Source: JAEUQQ01 sp963697285 (GTDB taxonomy: Bacteria > Acidobacteriota > Vicinamibacteria > Vicinamibacterales > JAFNAJ01). From it: a stretch of 64,000 bases of DNA. Each line of letters begins with the position of its first letter. Position 1 is the first letter of the stretch. Positions 38,539 to 48,069 of the stretch are shown piece after piece. The notes below the pieces were generated by a model. It saw only the letters and a list, made by a program, of their open reading frames with translations. It searched no databases and was not told where the DNA came from. Both the position numbers and the translations under genes were made by a program. The stretch lies in NCBI GenBank assembly GCA_963697285.1, contig CAVONI010000002.1, forward strand, positions 62,001 through 126,000, written 5' to 3'.

Positions 38539-39711
38539 ATGACGACACCAGGGTCCGACACGCGGATCGAGATCTCGGTCGTGATGCCGTGCCTCAACGA
38601 AGAGGACACGATCGCGGCGTGCATCGCCAAGGCCCAGGCGGGCCTCGCCGCGCTCGGACGCCCCGGTGAGGTCATCGTCGCCGACAACGGCTCGACCGAC
38701 CGGAGCATCGCCATCGCCGAGGCGGCCGGCGCGCGCGTCGTCCAGGTGCCGCTGCGCGGGTACGGCAGCGCCTATCGTGGTGGGCTTGCCGCTGCCCGCG
38801 GCGACATCATCGTCATGGGCGACAGCGACGACACGTACGACTTCTCGAAGATCGACGCGCTCGTGCACCTGGTGGACGCCGGCGCCGACCTCGTGCTGGG
38901 CTCGCGCCTGCGCGGCGAGATCTCGCCGGGGGCGATGCCGTTCCTGCACCGCTACGTGGGCAATCCCATCCTGTCGTTCACGCTGAACCTGTTCTACGGC
39001 ACGCGCATCTCAGACACGCACAGCGGACTGCGCGCCTTCAGGCGGGCGCGTTACGAGACGTTGCCCATCCGTTCGACCGGCATGGAGTTCGCGTCCGAGA
39101 TGCTGATCCTGGCGGCGCGTGCGAAGTGGAAGATCGCCGAGACGCCGATCACCTACGCAGCGCGCGGCGGCGAGTCGAAGCTGCGCACGTTCCGCGACGG
39201 GTGGCGGCACCTGCGCCTGCTGCTGCTCTACAGCCCGAACCACCTCTTCACCATCCCCGGCTGGACGATGACCATCACCGGGACGCTGTTGCTGGCCTCG
39301 CTCGCCAGGGGGCCGGTCCACGTCGGCGGCGTCTTCCTCGACTACCACTTCCTCTTCCTGGGCAGCCTGCTGGCGACCCTCGGCACGCAGGTGCTGCTGC
39401 TCGGGCTGTTCGCCAAGAGCTGGCGCCGGCCACCGACATGGTTCACGCTCGAGCGCGGGCTCGTTCCGGGCGGACTGCTCTTCCTCGCGGGCATCGGCAT
39501 CAACGTCGGCCTCCTCATCGAGTGGCTCCAGTACGACTTCGGGCCAACGGGCCGCGCCCGGCCCGCCATCATCGCGCTGACGCTCACCGTCGTGGGGGCG
39601 CAGATCCTCTTCTCGTCGTTCTATCTCGACCTGCTGCGAAGCACGCGGGAAGAATGGCACCCGGACCTCGATGGCGACGCTCCAGCCGATCTCGGCCATC
39701 GCGGCCGCTGA
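38539..39711 (+). CDS. GT2 glycosyltransferase with C-terminal membrane domain
   Basis: This 390-aa protein has a GT2 domain (about residues 1-225): SVVMPCLNEEDTIAACI, VADNGSTDRSIAIAE, VMGDSDDTYDF (DxD-like) and FYGTRISDTHSGLRAFRR. Four hydrophobic helices fill the last 150 residues, the arrangement of dolichol-phosphate glucose synthase-like and GtrB-like proteins. ATG 38539 follows a 123-bp gap in which I see no gene. It is likely a second lipid-phosphate sugar synthase. Confidence 0.85.
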   Translation: MTTPGSDTRIEISVVMPCLNEEDTIAACIAKAQAGLAALGRPGEVIVADNGSTDRSIAIAEAAGARVVQVPLRGYGSAYRGGLAAARGDIIVMGDSDDTYDFSKIDALVHLVDAGADLVLGSRLRGEISPGAMPFLHRYVGNPILSFTLNLFYGTRISDTHSGLRAFRRARYETLPIRSTGMEFASEMLILAARAKWKIAETPITYAARGGESKLRTFRDGWRHLRLLLLYSPNHLFTIPGWTMTITGTLLLASLARGPVHVGGVFLDYHFLFLGSLLATLGTQVLLLGLFAKSWRRPPTWFTLERGLVPGGLLFLAGIGINVGLLIEWLQYDFGPTGRARPAIIALTLTVVGAQILFSSFYLDLLRSTREEWHPDLDGDAPADLGHRGR

Positions 39712-40666
39712 CGTCCGACTCTTCTACCCTGGCGTCAGCGTCATCGTGGCGGCGCGCAACGCGGCGGCAACGCTTGCGGCGTGCCTGGCGTCGCTGCGCA
39801 CGCTCGACTATCCCGACGTGGAACTCATCGTGGTCGACGACGGCTCGACCGACGACACGGTGGCAATCGCGCACGGGGCAGGCGTGCGGATCCTCCGCGC
39901 CGAGGGTCGCGGACCGTCGTACGCGCGCAACCTCGGCGTGCGAGAGTGCTCGAACGAGATCGTGGCCTTCACCGATGCCGACTGCGTGGTGCCGCGACAC
40001 TGGCTCAAGACGCTCGTGGACGCGTTGCGGTCATCCGAGGCGGGCGCAGTGGGCGGCCCGCAACGCAACGTCTTCCCCAGGGGCGCGGCCGCTGACGCCG
40101 CCGACCTCGACGCGTTCTTCGCGCTGGCGTCGGTCGTCGCCGAGTACACCCGCGGAGACGACGTGGCGCGCGACGTCGATCACAACGCCAGCTGCAACGT
40201 GGCCTACCTGAAGCACGTGTTCGACGAGGCGGGCGGCTTCTCCGAGGGTCTCTTCCCCGGTGAAGACGTGGACCTCGACCTGCGCGTCCGACGCCTCGGC
40301 TACCGGTGCCGCTACGTGCCCGAGGCGTGGGTCGAACACCACCGCCCGGGCACACGCGAGTGGTTTGCGCGCATGATGCGGCGCTACGGGCGTGCCCAGC
40401 GCGAGATCGTCGAACGGCACGGACGCTTCCGCGCAATCCACTACGTCCCGATCGTGCTGGTGCTGCTCGGGGCCGCGCAGGGCCTGCTGATCCCGCGGTC
40501 GACACGGATGCTGGCGGTGGCGCTCGACGCCGTCGTCGTGACGGGCGCCCTCGCCGTGCTCGCGCGCAAGGTTCCGGTGACGCGATGGGGAGCGGTCGTG
40601 CGCTACGCGGCCATCGCCATACGCGAGTGGACGATCGGTTACGGCGAAGGCATGCGGTCGTCATGA
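39671..40666 (+). CDS. GT2 glycosyltransferase
   Basis: This 331-aa protein has a GT2 domain with VSVIVAARNAAATLAACL, VVDDGSTDDTVAIA, AFTDADCVVP (DxD) and FPGEDVDLDLRVRRLGYR, the ED motif of inverting GT2 enzymes. Two C-terminal hydrophobic helices follow. ATG 39671 overlaps the previous gene by 41 bp in another frame; a later start would lose part of strand 1, so the overlap is accepted. Confidence 0.85.
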   Translation: MATLQPISAIAAADVRLFYPGVSVIVAARNAAATLAACLASLRTLDYPDVELIVVDDGSTDDTVAIAHGAGVRILRAEGRGPSYARNLGVRECSNEIVAFTDADCVVPRHWLKTLVDALRSSEAGAVGGPQRNVFPRGAAADAADLDAFFALASVVAEYTRGDDVARDVDHNASCNVAYLKHVFDEAGGFSEGLFPGEDVDLDLRVRRLGYRCRYVPEAWVEHHRPGTREWFARMMRRYGRAQREIVERHGRFRAIHYVPIVLVLLGAAQGLLIPRSTRMLAVALDAVVVTGALAVLARKVPVTRWGAVVRYAAIAIREWTIGYGEGMRSS

Positions 40667-41454
40667 CCAGCGTCCTCGACGTCGAACGGGCCCACGAGGA
40701 CCAGTGGTATCGGCGCGTGATCGCCGAACGCTTCTTCGAACGCGAGGGATTCAGGCAGCTCATCGCAGCGAACCTCGCGGCGCTCGAGCGACTGGTGCCC
40801 CTCGGCGCCGACACGCGCGTCCTGTCGCTCGGATGCGGCACCGGGGAGTACGAACGCGTGCTCGCCACGCGCTGTCGCTCGGTGCTCGGCGTCGACCTGT
40901 CGCCTGTTGCCATCGAACACGCGCAACGTCGTGCCCGCGACGAACGCCAGTCCGATCGCCTGTCGTTCGTGTGCGGCGCGGCCGAGACGCTCGATCTCGA
41001 GCCGTCGAGCATCGACGTCGTGGTGATCTTCGGCGTCCTCCACCACCTCGGTGGAGGCCAACGCGCGGATCTGTACGCACGCGTCCGAAGCTGGCTCGCG
41101 CCCGGCGGCTGGTGTTACGCGCGCGATCCGAACGCGCGCGGCCTGCTGCGGCGACTCGCCGGCCCGTTTGCGCGCCGCGACGACTTTCACAGCCCCAACG
41201 AAGCCGCCCTCGACCCGCGCGTCGTGATCGACGAGTGGAACGCGGCGGGATTCGTCGACGTGAGGATCGATTACACCGACGTCGTCGGCGGTCCTCTCCC
41301 GTGGATGTTGCCGGTATCATCGGCCATGCTCTGGAAGCTGGTGTTCGCCTTCGATCGCGCGTGGCTGTCGGCGTCCGTCCTGCGCCCCCTCGCCTCGCAG
41401 TTCGCGATCGCCGGACGATCCGGGGGCGCGGCCGACGTCGCGAGCGGGTCATGA
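40663..41454 (+). CDS. Class I SAM-dependent methyltransferase
   Basis: This 263-aa methyltransferase has motif I as VLSLGCGTGEYERVL (about residues 48-62), the post-I acidic VLGVDLSPVAIEHA, and VVVIFGVLHHLGG at motif II. ATG 40663 overlaps the GT2 stop (ATGA). The frame is open back to 40306, but that part shadows the GT2 gene. A sugar O- or C-methyltransferase is likely from context. Confidence 0.85.
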   Translation: MTSVLDVERAHEDQWYRRVIAERFFEREGFRQLIAANLAALERLVPLGADTRVLSLGCGTGEYERVLATRCRSVLGVDLSPVAIEHAQRRARDERQSDRLSFVCGAAETLDLEPSSIDVVVIFGVLHHLGGGQRADLYARVRSWLAPGGWCYARDPNARGLLRRLAGPFARRDDFHSPNEAALDPRVVIDEWNAAGFVDVRIDYTDVVGGPLPWMLPVSSAMLWKLVFAFDRAWLSASVLRPLASQFAIAGRSGGAADVASGS

Positions 41455-41461
41455 CGCGCCC

Positions 41462-44281
41462 ATGCGGGGATGCGGCGTCGTGACGCCTGCACTGGCGCGC
41501 TCGACTCGTGATTACCTGGGCGCCATCCTGCTCGTGGTCGTGATGCTCGCGAGCCTGGCCCTGCTGTTCGACCGGACGTGGCGGCGGGGCGAGCGACTCT
41601 CGCCTGCCGATCTCGTCCTGACGACGTTCCCCTGGGCGGCTGACACGACGCGGGTCATCCCGAAGAACCCGGTCCGCAGCGACGAGGCGTTCTACTTCGC
41701 GCCGATTGGCACGACGCACTTCGCGCGCTTGCGCCGCGGTGACTTCCCCGATCTCGACTCGTCGATGCTCTCGGGCGTGCCCGCCTTCCACCACGGCCTC
41801 GACGTGGGGCGCGCGTACTCCCCGCTCAGCCTGCCGTTCTACTTCCTGCCCAACGACGTGGCGACGACCGTGTACGCACCGCTGCGGCTGCTCATGGCCG
41901 CGCTCTGCATGTGGTGGTGGCTCCGCTGGATTGGCACGGGGCGGCTCGGAGCGATGGCGGGCGCCGTGGCGTTCGGACTCAACGGCGCGTTCATCGTGTG
42001 GCTCTCCTCTCCGCAGCCCAACGTGGGGCTGTTCCTGCCGTTGCTGGCCCTCGGCGCCGACCGCATCGTGACGCGCGGCGATCGCCAGGGTGTGGCGATC
42101 TTCGCCGTCGCGCTCGGGATGATGTGGATCGGCGGCTACACGCCGGCGCTGATCATCGCGGCGGTGGCGGTGACCATGCTGATCGCGGCGGCGCTGTGGG
42201 AGCGCGTGCGCGACGAAGGGCTCGGTGCCGCGCGAGCGCCACTCACCATGCTCATCGTCGCGAGCCTCCTTGGCCTCGGCGTCGGCGCCGTGGCGCTGTT
42301 CCCCACCCTCGCGAATCTCGCCTCCTCGTCCATCGTCAACCGCACGATGAGCCAGACCTTGCCGTGGGAGAACCTGGCCACGTTCAGCCTTCCGGATTTC
42401 TGGGGCACGCCGATCAGGCAGAACTGGTGGTACCCGGGCGATGGCAACTACTCGGAGTTCGTGACCTACCTTGGTGTGACGACGATGGTCCTCGCGGGTG
42501 GAGGCCTCGTCACGGCGTGGCGCCAGCGCGACAGGCGCGTACTCTCGGTCGCACTGGTGGGCGTGTGTGCGGGATTCGCGATGTACGGCGTCGCCCCGAT
42601 CACGTGGCTCACGTCGCTCCCGCCACTGCGCCAGACGAATCCGTATCGCTGGCACGTGGTGCTGGCGTTCGCCGTGGCAACGCTGGCGGCGAGGGGAGTG
42701 GATGCGCTCGCGCGTCGCGACGAGGGTACCCGCGACGCTGCCCGACTGAAGCCTCGCGCCAGCGGTCTCGCGGTGGCGGGCGTCGTGGCCGCGAGTGTCG
42801 TGCTCGCCGCCGTCACCGGCCTCGCTGTGTCGGCGCACATCGACGACATCCGCCGGCTCGGCCTCCAGGCATTCGAGCGCGCGCAGATGATTCGGGCCGC
42901 GCAGTACGCCGGAGTCACGGTTCTGCTCGCCACCATCGCGGCGTGGTTTCGCCCCTCGAGGACGCTCGTGGGCGCTGGACTCGTGCTCCTCGTGGCGAGC
43001 GATCTCGTCACGGGAGGTTACGGGTTCAATCCGACCCTCGCGCCGGGCAAGATCTTCCCGCCCACTCCGGTCCTGGATCGCCTGCGCGGCATCGCGGGCC
43101 AGGGACGCGTGGCCTTCGTCGGCGAATCAGATACCGTGTGGCCGACGCACGTGTGGGGTGTGTACGGTCTGCAGACGGTCGATGGCCACGACTTCTACGG
43201 CGATGGCCCCTACCAGCACTTCATGCAGCGTGCCTCGGGGCGCCCTGAACGTCCTCCGCAGTGGGCCTACGTCGAACCGGGTCCGCCCGAGCAACTCCGC
43301 GTGCCGTTGCTCGACCTGCTCAACGTGACCGCCATTGCCACGCCCCCGCTCGACACGGTGGCGCGGGGCTCGGGCTACGTGCCGCTCGGCGAACTGACCG
43401 GTGGGCGACGCGTCGAACAACCGTTCATCGCACGCTTCAACGGGCTGCGCGCGGTGGACGTGCTCACGGCGACATACGGGCGCTACAACGCCGGCATCTT
43501 CAGGATGTCGCTGGTGGACGGGCGCGCGGGCGACGTGCTCGCCTCGCGCGACATCGTTGCCGCGCAACTCCTCGACAACGGGTGGACGCGCCTCACCTTC
43601 TCTCCTATCCCCGATTCCGCACGCCGGCCCTTCCGCATCGTCGTCGAGACCTTCGACGCGCCGCTGGATCGCGCGTCCACGATGTGGATGACGGGCACCG
43701 CTGTCGCCGACGATCAGCGCGCGATCGTCGATGGAACGCCCGACACCCGCAGCGTCTGGTTCCGGACGTTCTCGTCGGCTCCCGACCGCATCCCCGGGGC
43801 GACGCTCGCCGAGAGCGGTGAACTCAACATCTATCGCAGCACGCACGCCATGCCCAGGGCCTGGTGTGTGCCCCTGGTCGAAATTGCACCGACCGCCGAA
43901 CATCTCGACCGACTCGGCAGCCCCTCGTTCGACCCCCAGCGGGTCGCGCTCGTCGCGGCGCCACCGGCGCACCCAGCGACCGAGACAGCGCGGGTCGTCT
44001 CCCTCGACATGTCAGCTGACGACACGCGACGCCTTGTCGTCGATGCGCCCGATGGCGGCGTGCTCATCGTGGCCGAGCGCTACCATCCGCGCTGGACAGC
44101 CGTCGTCGACGGGCAGCGCGCCGCCGTCACCGTCGCCAATCACCTCCTGCTGGCGGTCGCGCTTCCGCCGGGCGCCAGGGACGTTGCGCTCGACTTCCGC
44201 GACCCGACTCGCCGCCCTGCAGAAGCCCTGACCTTCCTGACGATTGCTGGTATCCTCCTGGTACTGCGACGTCGCGGCTGA
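41462..44281 (+). CDS. YfhO-family membrane protein
   Basis: This 939-aa protein has about a dozen helices. PVRSDEAFYFAPIGTTHFARL and SSMLSGVPAFHH match the early YfhO/GT-C signature, and LPPLRQTNPYRWHVVLAFA the middle. The C-terminal 400 residues form a soluble domain ending in a last helix, LTFLTIAGILLVLRRRG. YfhO proteins attach sugars from polyprenyl phosphates to surface glycans. The start is ATG 41462, 7 bp after the methyltransferase stop. Its last 70 bp are repeated, decayed, at 47892 because of the tandem duplication that follows. Confidence 0.82.
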   Translation: MRGCGVVTPALARSTRDYLGAILLVVVMLASLALLFDRTWRRGERLSPADLVLTTFPWAADTTRVIPKNPVRSDEAFYFAPIGTTHFARLRRGDFPDLDSSMLSGVPAFHHGLDVGRAYSPLSLPFYFLPNDVATTVYAPLRLLMAALCMWWWLRWIGTGRLGAMAGAVAFGLNGAFIVWLSSPQPNVGLFLPLLALGADRIVTRGDRQGVAIFAVALGMMWIGGYTPALIIAAVAVTMLIAAALWERVRDEGLGAARAPLTMLIVASLLGLGVGAVALFPTLANLASSSIVNRTMSQTLPWENLATFSLPDFWGTPIRQNWWYPGDGNYSEFVTYLGVTTMVLAGGGLVTAWRQRDRRVLSVALVGVCAGFAMYGVAPITWLTSLPPLRQTNPYRWHVVLAFAVATLAARGVDALARRDEGTRDAARLKPRASGLAVAGVVAASVVLAAVTGLAVSAHIDDIRRLGLQAFERAQMIRAAQYAGVTVLLATIAAWFRPSRTLVGAGLVLLVASDLVTGGYGFNPTLAPGKIFPPTPVLDRLRGIAGQGRVAFVGESDTVWPTHVWGVYGLQTVDGHDFYGDGPYQHFMQRASGRPERPPQWAYVEPGPPEQLRVPLLDLLNVTAIATPPLDTVARGSGYVPLGELTGGRRVEQPFIARFNGLRAVDVLTATYGRYNAGIFRMSLVDGRAGDVLASRDIVAAQLLDNGWTRLTFSPIPDSARRPFRIVVETFDAPLDRASTMWMTGTAVADDQRAIVDGTPDTRSVWFRTFSSAPDRIPGATLAESGELNIYRSTHAMPRAWCVPLVEIAPTAEHLDRLGSPSFDPQRVALVAAPPAHPATETARVVSLDMSADDTRRLVVDAPDGGVLIVAERYHPRWTAVVDGQRAAVTVANHLLLAVALPPGARDVALDFRDPTRRPAEALTFLTIAGILLVLRRRG

Positions 44282-47200
44282 CGTCTTCACCCCCCCAGCC
44301 GTCGCACGCCATTTCGACCGTTCTTGCGGAGCGTCTCGAACGGGTTGAGATCAACGGCGGAGCCGGTGCGTTCCACGAGGGCGTGACCGACGATGACCAC
44401 AGTGAAGCTGCGACTGATCGTCCTGTGCGGGATCGCCGCCGGGGTTCTGCTCGTCACGCCGCCGCAGGCCCTGGCGCAACGCTTTGAATTGCAGCCTGCC
44501 ACGATTGGGCCGACGGGCGCCGGGTCTGCCCAGGCGAGCCCGGGCTTCGCCGCCGCGCGCGACTTTGCGACCGAAGTCATCGGCGATCCGTGGGACTTCG
44601 AGCAGGCGACTGACTACAACTACATGTACTCGCTCGAGCCGGGCTCCAACAGGCCGGCGTGGGTCAGCATGCCGACGTTTGCCGACGGCTACTTCCACGG
44701 AATTTCACAGTCGAACACCCCCAAGCTGAGCATGCAGTTCGAGGGCGTCTCGATCGCTCCCGGTGCCCTCAACGCCGCGTTCCGCACCGGGGTTCGGTAC
44801 CCGATCGACGCGAACACCTACAGGCGCCTGTCGTTCCGCATCCGGAGGAGCGTGGGGTTTGCAGCCACGGAACTGCTGAGCGCCCTCTGGTTCACGGCGA
44901 CCTATCGCAGCGAGAACGACTACGGCGTTCGGTACTTCACGAGCATGAACTTCAATGAGCACGTGGGCCGGTACGAGAACCAGATGCCCCTCGGCAGCCA
45001 GGGCCGCGCGGACGAGTGGCAGATCTACAAGGTCGATCTTACCCAGGCGCCGACAGCGCTGTTCTTCGGCAAGCCCTGGCAGCAGACGGTGCGGGGCTTC
45101 GAGTTCACGGTCGGCAATGGTGCACATGTCAATCGCGCCGCCATCGACGTCGACTGGGTGCGCCTGTACGAGCCTGGCACGGCCATGGCCACGCTGTCGT
45201 TCAGCGGGTTCACGTCGGGCAACGTCATCACGCTGACGGCGAGGCACACCGAGACGAACGACACCATCCAGATCTATCCCGACAACGGCACGTCCGAGAC
45301 GAAGTTCGCGAACGGCACGTTTCCGTGGGACTACGGCTTCCTGCCGCCGGGGACGTGGACGATCACTGCCACCGGATTGAACACGTCGAACCAGATCCGC
45401 ACGGTCACGCAGACGCTGGTCATCGACGCGCCGCCGGTGCTGACGGTGCTCGAGCCCGACGTGAAGGGCGGCCGCGACTTCGCGCGGGCGGTGATCGGCG
45501 ACGCCTGGGACTTGTCGAACGTCGAAGACGTGACTCGCTACGGCCGCCTGCAACAGATCACGAACCCGGTGTTCGGCAACTCGGGCCTCTCGGGTGGCAC
45601 GACGGGTGGAGCGGGCACCGGCACGATGAGCGACGCCTCGGTCATCTTCCTCGATGATGCGGGCAAGGCGCCGGGCACCGAGTTCCTGCTCGATGCTGAC
45701 ACCTACTACCGGCTGTCGTTCACGCTCGAGTACACCGACCGGAAGGATCTCACGGGGCCGGAATCGCTTGGCACGGAGTGGGGTGGCGTGTTCCGCGTCA
45801 TCTGGCGTCCGCCGCATGCGCCGAGCTACACCGACATGAAGACGCCGATGATGATGGACGGTGGCCCGCAGGACTTCGCGCTCGACATGCGCGAACTCAC
45901 CATGACCGGCCCGATGGGCGAGCCGGGCCTCGAGCCACACTCGCAATACCTGTGGCAGGGAAAGCTCGGCACGTTTCGTATCGACATCGACGAGGGCCTG
46001 CGGCCACGCACGTTCACGCTGTCGAACGTGCGACTGGCTGCCGATGACGAGCCAAACGGCAACGGCTTCTTCGTCATCCGCTGGCGGACGCCCGACGCCA
46101 CCCTGTCGCGCGGCCTGGCAGACGCCGCGGGCAGCGACGCCACCGTGAAGCTGTACTGGGACGTCGACCGCAACGCCGCAAACGGCCGGACCCTGATCGC
46201 ACAGAACATCGGTGCCGGACTCGGGGCGTCACTCGTGGAACGTCGCCGGACTCGTGCCCGGCGCGTACTGGGTCTACGTCGAGGTGACCGACGCGGCGGG
46301 CAACACGCAGGGACGTTACTCGACCGGGCCAGTGCGACTCCGTGCGACGTTCGCGCCGCCGACCGACAACGACGACGACGGCATGGCCGACGCCTGGGAG
46401 GCGAAGTACGGCGTCTCGTCGCCGGGCGCCGACCAGGACGATGACGGCGTCAGCAACCGCCAGGAGTACCAGCTGGCAACGAACCCCCTGCTGGCCAACG
46501 CGTGGACGCTACCCGAGGGCTCCACGGGGTTCTTCAAAGAGCGGCTCGCGCTGGCCAACCCTGATGACGACGACGCGAACGTTGCGATCTCGTTCCTGCG
46601 CGACGATGGGTCGCCGCCGGTCGCGCGCGACTACGTGGTGCCCGGCAAGGGACGGCTGAGCATCGAACGTCAACAGCGTCACCGGCCTGTCGTCCACAGC
46701 GGTCTCGACAGTGCTCAACACCTCGACGGGCGGCATCATCGTCGAGCGCACGCTCTTCTGGGGCGACGACCTCTATGGCGGGCACACCGGGAAGGGGCTC
46801 ACGGCTGGGCGCACGACCTGGTATCTCGCCGAGGGCGACGCAAGAGTGTTCGACACGTACATCCTGCTGGCCAATGGCGGCACCCTGCCTGCTGCGGTCA
46901 CGGCGACTTACCTGCTCGAATCGGGGCAGACAATCGTCCGGGCGTACAGCGTGGGAGCCAGGCAACGGGTGACGATCTACGCCAACGATGTGGTGGGCAG
47001 CAGCGGCCTGGCCCTGCGCGGCAAGTCGTTCTCGACAACGATCGCAAGCACGGTGCCGATTCACGTCGAGCGTGCGATGTACTACACGACGGGCGGTCGC
47101 TTCTGGAACGTCGGCCACGGCAGCGCGGCCGTCGCGGAGCCCTCGCCGTCGTGGTTCGTCGCCGAGGGCCACACGGGGCCGCTCTTCGACGTGTACCTGC

Positions 47201-47826
47201 TACTGGCGAACCCGGGGCCGAATCCGGTGACGGCAACGGTACGCTACCTGCTCCCCGGCGGGCGCGCGCTGTCGAAGAACTACGCACTGGCGCGCACGAG
47301 CCGCACGACCCTGCTCGTGGACGCGGAACTCGTCGGCCTCGATCCGTCGCTCGCCGAGACCGATGTCTCGGCCGAGATCACGGCCAACGGCGACATCATC
47401 GTCGAGCGTGCGATGTACTGGCCGTACGACTTCACGCAGTGGTACGAGGCGCACGCCAGCGCGGGCATCACGGCGACCGGCACACAGTGGGGCCTCGCCG
47501 AGGGCGAGTACGGCGGCCCACTCGCGTTCGATTCCTACGTGCTCATCGCCAACCCGTCGGCGCAGGATGCGAACGTGCAGGTCACGCTGCTGCGCGGCGC
47601 CTGGCTCACGCCGCTGACCATGACCCTCACGATCGCGGCCAACAGCCGCGGAACGGTGTCGGCCGGGCAGTTCGTCGCGCTCGGCCTCCAGTCGGGAGAA
47701 CGTTTCGGGGCCATCGTGACATCGACGAACAACGTACCGATCGTTGTCGAGCGGGCGATGTACTGGAACGGCGGTGGCGTGTTCTGGGGCGGTGGCACCA
47801 ACGAAACCGCCGTCAAGATCAGGTAG
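44213..47826 (+). repeat. Tandem duplication, unit A (yfhO 3' end plus first FAEG-repeat gene)
   Basis: This unit aligns with 47892-51511 at an offset of 3677-3679 bp. The similarity covers the last 70 bp of the yfhO-like gene, the 110-bp gap with its CCGTTCTTGCG and GAGCCGGTG strings, and the whole downstream gene. The copies have diverged moderately, so the event is not recent. Confidence 0.8.
44393..47826 (+). pseudogene. Secreted FAEG-repeat protein A, with two +1 frameshifts
   Basis: Begins at ATG 44393 with a signal peptide (LIVLCGIAAGVLLVTPPQALAQ is about residues 8-29; cleavage near ALAQ). The first 600 residues are beta-rich and unlike anything I can name. They are followed by a calcium-binding-type linker, DNDDDGMADAWEAKYG, and DQDDDGVSNRQEY (TSP3/EF-hand-like Asp repeats). 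The last 430 residues are four AEG...ERAMYW repeats. An extra C near 46230 breaks the frame before SWNVAGLVPGAYW, and a second near 46668 before VNSVTGLSSTAV. 3434 bases is two over a multiple of three, and paralogue B reads straight through both places. Repaired length is about 1144 aa. Confidence 0.87.
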
Positions 47827-47891
47827 CCCCAGCCGCCCACCACGCCCGGCATCCCTGCCGAGGCGGCCAGTCACCCGCGCTATCGATCCCT

Positions 47892-47966
47892 CACCCTGCC
47901 GAGATCGTCACGCGGCTGGCGCTCGCTGGTATCGTCCTTGCTCTAGGTCATCGCGACCGACGTCTC
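47892..47966 (+). pseudogene. Relic of the yfhO 3' end at the duplication joint
   Basis: Read in frame, this gives PAEIVTRLALAGIVLALGHR, against PAEALTFLTIAGILLVLRRR at the end of the gene at 41462. The nucleotides around GCTGGTATC, CATCGCGACCGACGTCT and the pyrimidine run also match. The former stop TGA has become CGA. It marks the left end of the duplicated unit and has no function of its own that I can see. Confidence 0.75.
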
Positions 47967-48069
47967 CCTCCCCGGTCGGCATGCGTCAACCAACCGTTCT
48001 TGCGAAGGAACTCGCACGAATTGAGGTTGCGGGCTCAGCCGGTGGGCGGCACATGGGGCGTTGGCACGG

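Noticed and set aside
46230..46668. Programmed +1 frameshifting in the FAEG proteins
   Set aside because: No slippery sequence, stop codon at the shift or conserved context; the same type of lesion in unrelated genes points to error or decay. Kept only as a remote option.
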